64,000 bases of DNA, from NCBI GenBank assembly GCA_052108535.1, contig JBQDZM010000011.1, forward strand, positions 12,904-76,903, given 5' to 3'. Within the stretch, counting starts at the first letter, position 1; every line of letters starts with the position of its first letter. A program made the translations under genes and the position numbers. Source of the DNA: Galactobacter sp052108535 (GTDB lineage: Bacteria > Actinomycetota > Actinomycetes > Actinomycetales > Micrococcaceae). Of this stretch, positions 1 through 8,272 are shown one piece after another. Under the pieces are notes generated by a model. That model was not told where the DNA came from. It was given only the letters and a program-made list of their open reading frames with translations, and ran no database searches.

Positions 1-311
1 TCGTCGGCGTGACCGAGGGTTACGCCAAGAAGCTCGAGATCTCCGGCACCGGTTACCGCGTGCTGGCCAAGGGTACGGACCTCGAGTTCTCCCTGGGCTA
101 CTCCCACACCATTGCTGTGAAGGCGCCCGAGGGCATCACCTTCACTGTCGAGGGTGCCAACAAGCTCACGGTCTCCGGCATCGACAAGCAGCAGGTCGGC
201 GAGGTCGCTGCGAACATCCGCAAGCTCCGTAAGCCCGACCCGTACAAGGCCAAGGGCATCAAGTACGAGGGCGAAGTCATCCGCCGCAAGGTCGGAAAGG
301 CAGGTAAGTGA
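1..311 (+). CDS. rplF: 50S ribosomal protein L6, 5'-truncated
   Basis: C-terminal 102 codons of L6; the reading frame enters at base 3 and the beginning lies outside the window. L6 binds 23S rRNA near the sarcin-ricin loop on the large subunit. The stretch GVTEGYAKKLEISGTGYR and the C-terminal block KPDPYKAKGIKYEGE with the basic tail RRKVGKAGK are hallmark L6 sequence. The stop codon lies 2 bases before the rplR ATG, as expected inside the spc operon, so it is cotranscribed with L18, S5, L30 and L15. The identification is secure; only the N-terminal half cannot be judged. Confidence 0.97.
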   Translation, partial: VGVTEGYAKKLEISGTGYRVLAKGTDLEFSLGYSHTIAVKAPEGITFTVEGANKLTVSGIDKQQVGEVAANIRKLRKPDPYKAKGIKYEGEVIRRKVGKAGK

Positions 312-313
312 CC

Positions 314-685
314 ATGGCTCTGGCATCCAAGGGAAAGAGCAAGGCCGCTCAGCGCGGCCGCCGTCACCTGCGCGTGCGCAAGCGCATCACCGGTACCACG
401 GTTCGTCCCCGTCTGGTCGTCAACCGCTCTGCGCGCCACATGGTGGCCCAGGTCGTCGACGATTCTCGCGGTGTGACCGTGGCATCCGCCACCACGATGG
501 AAGCAGATCTGCGTTCCTTCGACGGTGACAAGACCGCCAAGGCCAAGCGCATTGGCGAGCTCGTCGCAGAGCGCGCCAAGAGCGCCGGCGTTGAAGCCGT
601 GGTCTTCGACCGCGGCGGTAACAAGTACCACGGCCGCGTGGCCGCGGTCGCCGATGGTGCACGCGAAGGAGGGCTGGCGCTGTGA
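314..685 (+). CDS. rplR: 50S ribosomal protein L18
   Basis: 123-residue L18, which binds 5S rRNA in the central protuberance. The basic N-terminus (AQRGRRHLRVRKRITGT), the RPRLVVNRSARHMVAQVVDD block and the C-terminal FDRGGNKYHGRVAAVADGAR signature are typical. An in-frame GTG at 308 also opens the frame, but ATG 314 is preferred: it gives the usual N-terminus MALASKGK and has purine-rich sequence (GGAAAGG, about 294-300) upstream. The last codons overlap the GTG of rpsE by 4 bases, a translational coupling arrangement. Confidence 0.97.
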   Translation: MALASKGKSKAAQRGRRHLRVRKRITGTTVRPRLVVNRSARHMVAQVVDDSRGVTVASATTMEADLRSFDGDKTAKAKRIGELVAERAKSAGVEAVVFDRGGNKYHGRVAAVADGAREGGLAL

Positions 686-1389
686 GTGAAGAGAACAACC
701 AGAAGGACACTCAGGTGAGCGAAACTGCAACGCAGGCACCCGAGGCCAACGAAACCCAGAACTCCAACGACCGTGGCCGTGGCCGCGGCGAGGGTCGTGG
801 CCGCGGCGAGGGCCGCGGTCGCGGTGAGGGCCGTGGCCGTCGCGACAACCGCAAGCAGGAAGAGGACAAGGACAAGTTCCTCGAGCGCGTCGTCTCCATC
901 AACCGCGTCTCCAAGGTCGTCAAGGGCGGCCGTCGCTTCAGCTTCACCGCGCTTGTCGTGGTGGGTGACGGCAACGGTTTGGTCGGCGTCGGCTACGGCA
1001 AGGCCAAGGAAGTTCCCGCGGCCATCGCCAAGGGCGTCGAGGAAGCGAAGAAGTCCTTCTTCCGCGTTCCCCGCGTCGGCACCACCATCCCGCACCGCGT
1101 GCAGGGTGAAGCCGCCGCAGGCGTTGTGCTCCTGATCCCGGCCTCCGAGGGTACCGGCGTGATCGCCGGTGGTCCGGTCCGCGCCGTGCTCGAGTGCGCC
1201 GGTATCCACGACGTGCTGTCCAAGTCCATGGGCTCCACGAACCAGATCAACATGGTGCACGGCACCATCGAGGCTCTGAAGGGCCTCGAGGAGCCCGCAG
1301 CCGTTGCCGCACGTCGTGGGATGTCCCTCGACGAGGTTGCTCCGGCCGCCATGGTGCGCAAGTTGCAGAACACGAAGGCAGGTGCATGA
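682..1389 (+). CDS. rpsE: 30S ribosomal protein S5 with RG-rich N-terminal extension
   Basis: 235-residue S5, involved in decoding accuracy and 30S assembly. The start is GTG 682, overlapping the rplR stop and preceded by a strong GAAGGAGGG at 665-673. The S5 core begins near residue 70 (KFLERVVSINRVSKVVKGG) and contains the double-stranded RNA-binding fold, GYGKAKEVPAAIAKGVEEA and the C-terminal GSTNQINMVHGTIEAL. The first about 65 residues are an added low-complexity segment: an acidic, Gln/Glu/Asn-rich stretch followed by three copies of RGRGEG and RGRRDNRKQEEDKDK. E. coli S5 is about 167 residues, so the extension is real but is seen in variable form in actinobacteria. Confidence 0.97.
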   Translation: MSEENNQKDTQVSETATQAPEANETQNSNDRGRGRGEGRGRGEGRGRGEGRGRRDNRKQEEDKDKFLERVVSINRVSKVVKGGRRFSFTALVVVGDGNGLVGVGYGKAKEVPAAIAKGVEEAKKSFFRVPRVGTTIPHRVQGEAAAGVVLLIPASEGTGVIAGGPVRAVLECAGIHDVLSKSMGSTNQINMVHGTIEALKGLEEPAAVAARRGMSLDEVAPAAMVRKLQNTKAGA

Positions 1390-1613
1390 GCATGAGCATC
1401 TCGGCTACCCCGAAGAACCTGCAGCCAAGCAATGCCAAGCTGTCCATCACCCAGGTCAAGGGCCTGGTCGGCACCAAGCAGTTCCAGCGCGACACCGTTC
1501 GCTCCCTGGGCCTGAAGCGCATCGGCCACACGGTCGAGCGCAGTGCTGACGCAGTCACGGTGGGCATGATCAACAAGGTCAAGCACCTTGTCTCGGTCGA
1601 GGAGGCCAAGTGA
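1386..1613 (+). CDS. rpmD: 50S ribosomal protein L30
   Basis: 75-residue L30, a small 23S rRNA-binding protein. The ATG at 1386 overlaps the rpsE stop (ATGA). A second in-frame ATG follows at 1392, so either could be used. The family core is clear: LSITQVKGLVGTKQFQRDT, then SLGLKRIGHTVERSADAVTVGMINKVKHLV. The N-terminus carries about 15 extra residues compared with minimal L30. It sits between S5 and L15 in normal spc order. Confidence 0.96.
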   Translation: MSMSISATPKNLQPSNAKLSITQVKGLVGTKQFQRDTVRSLGLKRIGHTVERSADAVTVGMINKVKHLVSVEEAK

Positions 1614-1615
1614 CC

Positions 1616-2074
1616 ATGAGCGAGAGAAAAGAACACGCGCTGAAGGTACACCACCTTCGTCCGGCCCCCGGTGCCAAGACCGCAAAGACCCGTGTGGGTC
1701 GCGGTGAGGCTTCCAAGGGTAAGACTGCCGGTCGCGGCACCAAGGGCACCAAGGCCCGTTACCAGGTGAAGGCCGGCTTCGCAGGCGGTCAGCTGCCTTT
1801 GCAGATGCGTCTGCCGAAGCTCCGCGGCTTCACCAACCCGTTCCGCGTCGAGTTCCAGGTCGTGAACCTGGACAAGATCTCGGAGCTGTTCCCCGAGGGT
1901 GGCGACGTCACCGTCGAGGCACTGGTTGCCAAGGGTGCAGTGCGCAAGAACCAGCCCGTGAAGGTGCTGGGCCAGGGCGAGCTCTCCGTCAAGGTGGACG
2001 TGAAGGTCAACGCCTTCTCCAAGTCTGCACTTGAGAAGATCTCCGCAGCTGGCGGGTCCGCAGAGACCCTCTGA
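1616..2074 (+). CDS. rplO: 50S ribosomal protein L15
   Basis: 152-residue L15, a late-assembly 23S rRNA-binding protein. The N-terminal HHLRPAPGAKTAKTRVGRGEASKGKTAGRGTKG glycine/basic region and the PLQMRLPKLRGFTNPFR segment identify it. GAGGAGG at 1599-1605 precedes ATG 1616; an in-frame GTG at 1610 is less likely. It is the last ribosomal gene before a strong terminator, because a non-ribosomal gene interrupts the usual rplO-secY junction. Confidence 0.97.
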   Translation: MSERKEHALKVHHLRPAPGAKTAKTRVGRGEASKGKTAGRGTKGTKARYQVKAGFAGGQLPLQMRLPKLRGFTNPFRVEFQVVNLDKISELFPEGGDVTVEALVAKGAVRKNQPVKVLGQGELSVKVDVKVNAFSKSALEKISAAGGSAETL

Positions 2075-2095
2075 CGTTTAGACGTCCACTGACTT

Positions 2096-2140
2096 GGGCC
2101 CCTTCCCGGTTAAAGCCGGGAAGGGGCCCATTTCTTGTTT
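2096..2140 (+). terminator. Rho-independent terminator of the L6-L15 operon
   Basis: Perfect 14-bp inverted repeat (2096-2109 and 2116-2129) with a 6-base loop, followed by a T-rich tract ATTTCTTGTTT. It ends the spc-type operon before the inserted glycerophosphodiesterase gene, so secY must have its own promoter or depend on read-through from that gene. Confidence 0.9.
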
Positions 2141-2241
2141 CTCGGCAGCAGATGTATTATCAGGGCATTACTGTGCCTTTTGGCCGATGACGTGTGTCGG
2201 CGTTATGGCACACGTCACCCTTTTCATTCTTCTGCCCAGAA

Positions 2242-4080
2242 ATGCCTATGCCTTCTCTTGCCCTCCTGTCGTCGAACAACGATCGTAGAACACCTACGGC
2301 TCCCCGGCGGCGTCCCCTCCGAGCAACGCTCAACCTTGCCACGGCGCTGGCAGTGGCTTTCGGATCCAGCCTGCTGGTTCCGGGCGTCGCGAGCGCCGAC
2401 GCAGCGCCCTCGTCGCCCGTCTCCGGCATCACGGTGTATACCGGCAAGACGACGACGCCGATCCGCATCAGCACCCGGACTGTCGTGACTACCAAGAAGT
2501 TGCCGATCAAGGCAACCTGCTCCACCCGTGCAAAGACGCTGAAGAGCATTCCGAAGAATATGGCTCTCACTACGTCCTACACCACTAAGGTGGGCTGCTA
2601 TCGGGTGAGCTATTCCGGCAAGTCCGGGTGGATTGCCAAGTCCGGGATCAAGGCGATCAAACAGGTGAGCCTGACAAAGCGGACCTTGGTGTTGCGTAAG
2701 GCCACGGCCCTACGTTCGGCCTGTGCAGTGAAGGCGCCGTCGTTGCGGACCGTGCCCAAGGGAGCGGTGTTGACGACGTCTGCCACAACGAACCTTGGTT
2801 GTTACAAGGTGTCCTACTCGGGCAAAACCGGCTGGATTGCCAAGTCAGATGCGGCAACGGTGACGGTGGCTGCCAAAAAGTATCCGAAATTCTCGAACCC
2901 GGCTTTGAACGCGAAGCTGAGGTGGAATGGTCCCTCCGTGGATCAGGCCAAGGCCGTACTTTCCGCCCACCGCGGTGGGGCACGCGACGGCGGGGGAGCG
3001 CAACCGCAGACACTGAATGCCTTCCACGAAACCCTGAACCACGGTGTGACCGACCTTGAGTTCGACATCCGGTTCACCAAGGATGACGTGGCTGTGGTGA
3101 CGCACGACGCGACCTCGGCGTGCGCTCCAACGGGTGTCCAGAACGTCACCTTCGAGGACCTGGTGGCGGCGAACCATTCCGAGGAGACTACGGCCGGTTG
3201 TGGACTCACGCTGGAGGATCTAATTGGCTTGGCCAAGGACTGGGAACGCACTCATGGGCAACCTGTGTTTCTCCGAGCGGAAACCAAGACCTACTCGGGG
3301 CAACCGGTCGAGTCGCAACGGGAGTACGCCCGGCGATTGGCCCAGCTGGCAGTGAACTCGGAGATCAAGGACCACTTCGTTCTGGCGTCCTTCAATCTGG
3401 ACAACCTGAAGGAATTCAAGCGTGTTGACCCGGAATTGTTCACGCAGGCTCTCGTGACGCGTCCGGCGCCGAGTACTATCCTGGCTGCCGCGGCGGCCGG
3501 TGCCGACGAGTACAGCTATTCGGCCTCTCCCGGTGCTGGCGGTAGTAGGTGGCTCAATGAGTTCGTTCACCGCAACGGGATGCAGGCTACGACATGGTTC
3601 GGTAGTGTGGGCTTCAATGCTCCGGTCTTCGCTAAGCAACTGAGTCAGGGAGCGGACAAGATCATCGTCGATTGGCCAGACAGGGTGGCCGGTGCGATCT
3701 CCAGCCATACATGCCAGCCCGTGTGGAAGGACACCAAAAACGTCACCCTCTGGACCGGGACTCTCAAACCCGGACAGGCAGTCTCCCCGAAGGTTCTCGG
3801 TTCCGTTGCCGGGCAACCAAAACTCGGAGGACTAGAGAACGCTACTGTGCGAGTCACGCTGGATTCGGCCGCTACTTCAGCCGGCGTGCAGATCACACCC
3901 TCGGGATCGGCTGCGGCGCAGGACCGGGCCTCACTTCAGCGCACAGGAGACAAGGTTTGGGAGGCCGCTGGCGTGCCTGGTCAGGACGGCAGGATTCAGG
4001 TGGCCTCAGACGCCAAGGTGGCGCAGCGCCTCAGCCTGCAGATCACCGGATACACGGAGAACACCTGCCGTGCAAAGTAG
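2242..4080 (+). CDS. Secreted glycerophosphodiester phosphodiesterase with SH3-like repeats
   Basis: 612 residues from ATG 2242. ATG 2248 and an upstream GTG at 2194 are alternatives, since no clear Shine-Dalgarno decides. The N-terminus has a twin-Arg/basic stretch (PRRRPLRATLNL), a hydrophobic core and a VASADA cleavage-type site near residue 50, so the product is exported. Residues about 60-210 contain two SH3-like repeats with CYRVSYSGKSGWIAKS and CYKVSYSGKTGWIAKS, probably cell-wall targeting. A GDPD TIM-barrel follows, with HRGG (His243), EFDIR, VVTHD and ETK metal and catalytic motifs and the late DKIIVDWPD. The C-terminal about 110 residues are a beta-rich domain of unknown role. The enzyme should cleave glycerophosphodiesters (lipid headgroups or glycerol-phosphate polymers) to glycerol-3-phosphate. 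Its place between rplO and secY is abnormal and suggests insertion. Confidence 0.85.
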   Translation: MPMPSLALLSSNNDRRTPTAPRRRPLRATLNLATALAVAFGSSLLVPGVASADAAPSSPVSGITVYTGKTTTPIRISTRTVVTTKKLPIKATCSTRAKTLKSIPKNMALTTSYTTKVGCYRVSYSGKSGWIAKSGIKAIKQVSLTKRTLVLRKATALRSACAVKAPSLRTVPKGAVLTTSATTNLGCYKVSYSGKTGWIAKSDAATVTVAAKKYPKFSNPALNAKLRWNGPSVDQAKAVLSAHRGGARDGGGAQPQTLNAFHETLNHGVTDLEFDIRFTKDDVAVVTHDATSACAPTGVQNVTFEDLVAANHSEETTAGCGLTLEDLIGLAKDWERTHGQPVFLRAETKTYSGQPVESQREYARRLAQLAVNSEIKDHFVLASFNLDNLKEFKRVDPELFTQALVTRPAPSTILAAAAAGADEYSYSASPGAGGSRWLNEFVHRNGMQATTWFGSVGFNAPVFAKQLSQGADKIIVDWPDRVAGAISSHTCQPVWKDTKNVTLWTGTLKPGQAVSPKVLGSVAGQPKLGGLENATVRVTLDSAATSAGVQITPSGSAAAQDRASLQRTGDKVWEAAGVPGQDGRIQVASDAKVAQRLSLQITGYTENTCRAK

Positions 4081-4231
4081 GTTTTCCGGCCGCGTACAGC
4101 CTGAAAAGTTCCAGAAAGTAGCTGAGAGTGTGACCCGGATTGCGGCGGCCAAGCGCAGGGAGGTTAGACTTCCCTAGGTTGCGTATGTGCGTGTCACGTC
4201 GTAGCAAACCATTTACGTGCAAGGAGATTGT

Positions 4232-5539
4232 GTGTTCAGCGCCATCGGGCGGGTCTTCAAGACCCCCGACCTGAGACGGAAGTTGCTCTTCACCCTCGGG
4301 ATCATCGTCATCTATCGGATCGGCGTGTTCATTCCCGCGCCAGGCGTGGACCTGGATGCAGTGCACCAGTGCATGGCCATGGGCACCACCACCGGAGGCG
4401 CCTACGACTTCGTGAACATGTTCTCCGGCGGTGCACTGTTGCAGGTCTCCGTGCTTGCCATGGGCGTGATGCCGTATATCACGGCGTCCATCATCGTGCA
4501 GCTATTGCGTGTCGTGGTCCCGAAGTTCGAGGAACTGCACAAGGAAGGCCAGGCCGGCCAGTCCAAGATCACGCAGTACACGCGCTACCTGACCATCGCG
4601 CTCGGCCTGTTGCAGGCCACCACGCTGGTGACCATGGCCAACACCGGCCAGCTCTTCCAGGGCTGCGCGCTGGAGATCATCCCGGATGACTCGCTCTTCA
4701 CGATCCTCACCATCATCGTGGTCCTGACCGCAGGCACCATGCTCATCATGTGGCTGGGCGAGAGCGTGACCGAGAAGGGCGTCGGCAATGGCATGTCCCT
4801 GCTGATCTTTGTCTCCATCGCCGCCGGCTTCCCGAGCTCCATGATGAGCATCCTGCAGGACAAGGGCGTCTGGACCTTCGTCATGGTCCTCATCGTGGGT
4901 CTGATCATCCTGGGCCTTGTGGTCTTTGTTGAGCAGTCCCAGCGCCGCGTCCCCGTGCAGTACGCCAAGCGGACCATCGGACGCCGGACCGTTGGAGGCA
5001 CCTCCACGTACATCCCGATCAAGGTCAACATGGCCGGCGTGATCCCCGTGATCTTCGCTTCCTCACTGCTGGCGCTGCCGCAGATGTTGGTCTCGTTCTC
5101 CGCCGGATCCAACAACGAACTCAAGCCGTGGGCTGAGTGGATCCAGAACAACCTGGCAGGCCAGGACGCGCCGCTGCACATGTTGGCCTACGTCCTGCTG
5201 ACCTTCGGCTTCACCTACTTCTACGTGTCCATCACCTTCAACCCAGTTGAGGTTGCCGATGACATGAAGAAGTACGGCGGATTCGTCCCCGGCATCCGCG
5301 CTGGAGCCCCCACCGCCAAGTACCTGGGCTTTGTCTCCTCCAGGATCACTTTTGCCGGTGCCGTCTATCTCGCGGTGATCGCTCTGATCCCCGTCGTGGC
5401 GTTCGTCCTGCTCAACGCCAACCAGAACTTCCCGTTCGGCGGGACCAGCCTGCTGATCATGGTCGGCGTGGGTCTCGAGACCGTGAAGCAGATCAATGCT
5501 CAGATGCAACAGCGACACTATGAAGGGCTTCTTCGATGA
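4232..5539 (+). CDS. secY: Preprotein translocase subunit SecY
   Basis: 435-residue channel subunit of the Sec translocon with ten predicted membrane helices. The N-terminus FSAIGRVFKTPDLRRKLLFTLGIIVIYRIG, the GGALLQVSVLAMGVMPYITASI plug/TM2 region and QSQRRVPVQYAKR in the large cytosolic loop are diagnostic. GTG 4232 is chosen because AAGGAGA at 4221-4227 lies 4 bases upstream; an earlier in-frame GTG at 4217 overlaps that site. The stop overlaps the adk start (ATGA), so SecY and adenylate kinase are coupled. The 151 bases before it (4081-4231) hold no gene and presumably its promoter; I could not fix -35/-10 boxes. Confidence 0.97.
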   Translation: MFSAIGRVFKTPDLRRKLLFTLGIIVIYRIGVFIPAPGVDLDAVHQCMAMGTTTGGAYDFVNMFSGGALLQVSVLAMGVMPYITASIIVQLLRVVVPKFEELHKEGQAGQSKITQYTRYLTIALGLLQATTLVTMANTGQLFQGCALEIIPDDSLFTILTIIVVLTAGTMLIMWLGESVTEKGVGNGMSLLIFVSIAAGFPSSMMSILQDKGVWTFVMVLIVGLIILGLVVFVEQSQRRVPVQYAKRTIGRRTVGGTSTYIPIKVNMAGVIPVIFASSLLALPQMLVSFSAGSNNELKPWAEWIQNNLAGQDAPLHMLAYVLLTFGFTYFYVSITFNPVEVADDMKKYGGFVPGIRAGAPTAKYLGFVSSRITFAGAVYLAVIALIPVVAFVLLNANQNFPFGGTSLLIMVGVGLETVKQINAQMQQRHYEGLLR

Positions 5540-6099
5540 CACGTCTTCTGATCGTCGGCCCCCCCGGTTCCGGTAAGGGAACGCAGGCCTCCCGTATCAC
5601 CTCCGCGCTCAGCGTGGTGGCGATCTCCACGGGTGACATCTTCCGCGCCAACGTCAAGGAATTGACCCCGCTCGGCGTCGAAGCCAAGAAGTACATGGAT
5701 GCAGGCGACTACGTGCCAGACTCCGTCACCAACGCCATGGTTCGCGACCGCCTGGCGCAGGACGACGTCGCCAACGGCTTCCTGTTGGACGGCTATCCCC
5801 GCACCCTGGCTCAGGTGGATGAACTCGATGACATCCTGAAAAGCAACGGTGAAAACCTCGACGCAGTCATCCTGCTGACGGCCGACGAGGGCGAACTCGT
5901 GGCACGTCTGCTCAAGCGGGCACAGATCGAAGGCCGTGCGGATGACACGGAGGACGTCATCCGCCATCGCCTTGGGGTCTACCGTGAGCAGACCGAGGAC
6001 GTTGTCAACGCTTATCGGGAGCGCGGCCTGGTCCGTGAGGTAGACGGACTGGGAGAACTGGAATCCGTGACCGAACGGATTCTGGCCTCTCTGGCCTGA
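5536..6099 (+). CDS. adk: Adenylate kinase (short, zinc-free LID form)
   Basis: 187-residue enzyme interconverting ATP + AMP and 2 ADP. P-loop GPPGSGKGT is at residues 8-16, the AMP-binding STGDIFR follows, then GFLLDGYPRTLAQVDELD, and a compact LID (KRAQIEGRADDTEDVIRHRL) without zinc cysteines, the short actinobacterial form. The ATG overlaps the secY stop by 4 bases. Standard position in the spc/secY operon upstream of map. Confidence 0.97.
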   Translation: MTRLLIVGPPGSGKGTQASRITSALSVVAISTGDIFRANVKELTPLGVEAKKYMDAGDYVPDSVTNAMVRDRLAQDDVANGFLLDGYPRTLAQVDELDDILKSNGENLDAVILLTADEGELVARLLKRAQIEGRADDTEDVIRHRLGVYREQTEDVVNAYRERGLVREVDGLGELESVTERILASLA

Positions 6100-6113
6100 C
6101 AAGTTTCGCGTGT

Positions 6114-6164
6114 GGCGGCCTCCACCCTTGAATGTCCGGTGAACGGACCAGGGTGGGGGCCGCC
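6114..6164 (+). terminator. Hairpin after adk (terminator or attenuator)
   Basis: 15-base arms 6114-6128 and 6150-6164 (one G-U pair) enclose a second small hairpin (GTCCG...CGGAC). The following bases are not T-rich, so strength as an intrinsic terminator is uncertain. Confidence 0.55.
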
Positions 6165-6213
6165 CTCGTCGTAGGTCGACTTAGCTATTCACTATCTGCT
6201 TGGGAGTAGAACC

Positions 6214-7035
6214 ATGGGATTCGAACGTATCGAGTACAAGCACCCTGCGGAAATGCAGCGTATGCAAGAAGCCGGTCTGGTTCTCGCGGAGGCGCTGGAC
6301 CGCACCATCGCTGCCGCCCGGCCAGGGTGCACCACCAAGGATCTCGACGACGTCTTCGCCGGTGTTCTTGCTGAGCGTGGCGCCACCAGCAACTTCCTGG
6401 GTTATTACGACTTCCCGGCCACCATTTGCACGTCCGTCAACGACGAAGTGGTCCACGGAATCCCAGGGGACCGAGTGCTGGAAGACGGTGACGTGCTCAG
6501 CATCGACGGCGGCGCCGTCATCGACGGGTGGCATGCCGACTCTGCCCGCACGGTGATCCTCGGTACGGCGGATCCAGCCGACCAACGACTCTCCGAGATC
6601 ACGGAAGAGTCGATGTGGGCCGGAATTGCCGCCATCGACGGCGCCCGGCACGTCGGTGAGATCGGCAACGCGATCGACGACTTCGTGACGGAGCAAACGG
6701 GGGAGCCCCTAGGAATCTTGGAGGACTACGTGGGTCACGGCATCGGCTCCGAGATGCACATGGCACCGGACGTTCTCAACTACCGCTCCGGACACAAGGG
6801 CCCCAGGATCAAGCCGGGTATGGCGTTGGCCGTGGAACCGATGTTGGTCCGCGGCGGGCTGGAAACCCGGACCCTTGAGGATGATTGGACGGTGGTCACC
6901 GAAGACGGCGCCCGGGCAGCCCATTGGGAACACACCGTCCTCATTCACCAGGCAGGTATCTGGGTGTCAACCGCCGTAGACGGCGGGGCATCGCGCTTGG
7001 CGCGCTACGGTGTGACGCCGTCCCCGCTGCGCTGA
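6214..7035 (+). CDS. map: Methionine aminopeptidase, type I
   Basis: 273-residue dinuclear metal peptidase removing the initiator Met. All five ligands are visible with correct spacing: two Asp in SIDGGAVIDGWHAD (11 apart), His in GHGIGSEMH, Glu in AVEPM, and Glu in HWEHT. An imperfect GGGAG lies 8 bases before ATG 6214. The last about 20 residues (STAVDGGASRLARYG...) extend past the usual end of short type I enzymes. Between adk and infA, as in related actinobacteria. Confidence 0.95.
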   Translation: MGFERIEYKHPAEMQRMQEAGLVLAEALDRTIAAARPGCTTKDLDDVFAGVLAERGATSNFLGYYDFPATICTSVNDEVVHGIPGDRVLEDGDVLSIDGGAVIDGWHADSARTVILGTADPADQRLSEITEESMWAGIAAIDGARHVGEIGNAIDDFVTEQTGEPLGILEDYVGHGIGSEMHMAPDVLNYRSGHKGPRIKPGMALAVEPMLVRGGLETRTLEDDWTVVTEDGARAAHWEHTVLIHQAGIWVSTAVDGGASRLARYGVTPSPLR

Positions 7036-7102
7036 ACCCGAACGTCACCGTCTGGATTTGCCGTCAGCGGCAAGATGTGAGGGACGTCGCGCGCCAATAG
7101 GA

Positions 7103-7132
7103 TTTCCTCAGCGACGCTTTGGGCTGTATGCT
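7103..7132 (+). promoter_or_regulatory. Possible infA-operon promoter
   Basis: TTTCCT (7103-7108) and TATGCT (7127-7132) are separated by 18 bases in the 224-base gap between map and infA. The -10 box is reasonable and the -35 is weak. The gap holds no other gene. Growth-rate control of infA and the alpha operon from here is an inference. Confidence 0.35.
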
Positions 7133-7259
7133 TAATCGTTGGTTGTCTCCGAAGCTTCTCCTGCGCACCCGAAACCGGATGCCTAAGGCCAGGAGCAACC
7201 ACATCATCTGAACACACTCCGGGGCATCCAGTCCCGGCCGACAGGTTAGCGGAAGGTAT

Positions 7260-7481
7260 ATGGCGAAGAAAGAAGGCGTCATCGAGCTGGAGGGCACCGT
7301 CACGGAGGCCCTGCCGAACGCGATGTTCCGCGTGAAGCTCCAGAACGAGCACGTCGTGCTCGCCACCATCTCAGGAAAGATGCGGCAGCACTACATTCGT
7401 ATCCTCCCCGAGGACCGGGTCGTCGTCGAACTGACGCCGTACGACCTCAACCGAGGACGCATCGTCTACCGCTACAAGTGA
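7260..7481 (+). CDS. infA: Translation initiation factor IF-1
   Basis: 73-residue OB-fold protein binding the 30S A site. MAKKEGVIELEGTVTEALPNAMFRVKL, GKMRQHYIRILPEDRVVVELTPYDL and the C-terminal GRIVYRYK are near-invariant IF-1 sequence. ATG 7260 follows a purine-rich GCGGAAGG. It leads the infA-rpmJ-rpsM-rpsK-rpoA-rplQ group. Confidence 0.97.
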   Translation: MAKKEGVIELEGTVTEALPNAMFRVKLQNEHVVLATISGKMRQHYIRILPEDRVVVELTPYDLNRGRIVYRYK

Positions 7482-7570
7482 GTTGAGGTTCGGTAGCCCA
7501 ACCCGGGATACCGAGCACACAAGGTGATGCACCTTAAAGACATCCACGTCAACACGAAGGAATGCGTACC

Positions 7571-7684
7571 GTGAAGGTCAATCCGAGCGTGAAGCCGATC
7601 TGCGACAAGTGCAAGGTCATTCGTCGTAACGGCCGCGTCATGGTGATCTGCGAGAACCCGCGGCACAAGCAGCGCCAGGGCTGA
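7571..7684 (+). CDS. rpmJ: 50S ribosomal protein L36 (zinc-ribbon form)
   Basis: 37-residue L36, the smallest ribosomal protein. Residues read MKVNPSVKPICDKCKVIRRN, then GRVMVICENPRHKQRQG. Cys11, Cys14, Cys27 and His32 form the zinc site, so this is the C+ form needing zinc. GTG 7571 is preferred because GAAGGA ends 9 bases upstream; the in-frame ATG at 7562 directly abuts that site. Position between infA and rpsM is standard. Confidence 0.95.
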   Translation: MKVNPSVKPICDKCKVIRRNGRVMVICENPRHKQRQG

Positions 7685-7852
7685 TTCCCTCCTCAACAGA
7701 GGGTCGCACCACACGCCAGAATCACATACCGGCAGTTCCGTTCCCGTCAGGGAACACACCCCCGGATCAAGGGGCCGGGGACTCACGTCGTCAAGACATG
7801 AGACACGAACTGCCCCACACCTCTTGAACTCGAAGACAGGAAGACAACCGAA

Positions 7853-8227
7853 ATGGCTCGTCTCGCTGGTGTCGACATCCCGCGCGAAAAGCGCGTGATC
7901 ATCGCACTCACCTACATCTACGGCGTGGGCAAGACCCGTGCTGAGGAGACCATCGCCGCTACCGGGATTAGCCCGGATACCCGCGTCAAGGACCTCACTG
8001 ACGACGAACTCGTCCAGCTGCGTGACTACATCGAAGGCAACTTCAAGGTTGAGGGTGACCTTCGCCGTGAAGTGGCCGCCGACATCCGCCGCAAGGTGGA
8101 GATCGGCTCCTACCAGGGCCTGCGCCACCGTAAGGGCCTCCCCGTCCACGGACAGCGCACCAAGACCAACGCTCGTACCCGCAAGGGTCCCAAGCAGACC
8201 GTCGCCGGCAAGAAGAAGGCCCGCTGA
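7853..8227 (+). CDS. rpsM: 30S ribosomal protein S13
   Basis: 124-residue S13 of the 30S head, contacting P-site tRNA. MARLAGVDIPREKRVIIALTYIYGVG, the helix-turn-helix region and the C-terminal GLRHRKGLPVHGQRTKTNARTRKG are diagnostic. The 168 bases before it (7685-7852) are gene-free and contain a GC-rich imperfect hairpin near 7758-7782. AGGAAG precedes the ATG. Confidence 0.97.
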   Translation: MARLAGVDIPREKRVIIALTYIYGVGKTRAEETIAATGISPDTRVKDLTDDELVQLRDYIEGNFKVEGDLRREVAADIRRKVEIGSYQGLRHRKGLPVHGQRTKTNARTRKGPKQTVAGKKKAR

Positions 8228-8272
8228 TTTTCAGCGGATCTGATCTCTAAGAACTCAAGGTAGGAGAAACAC

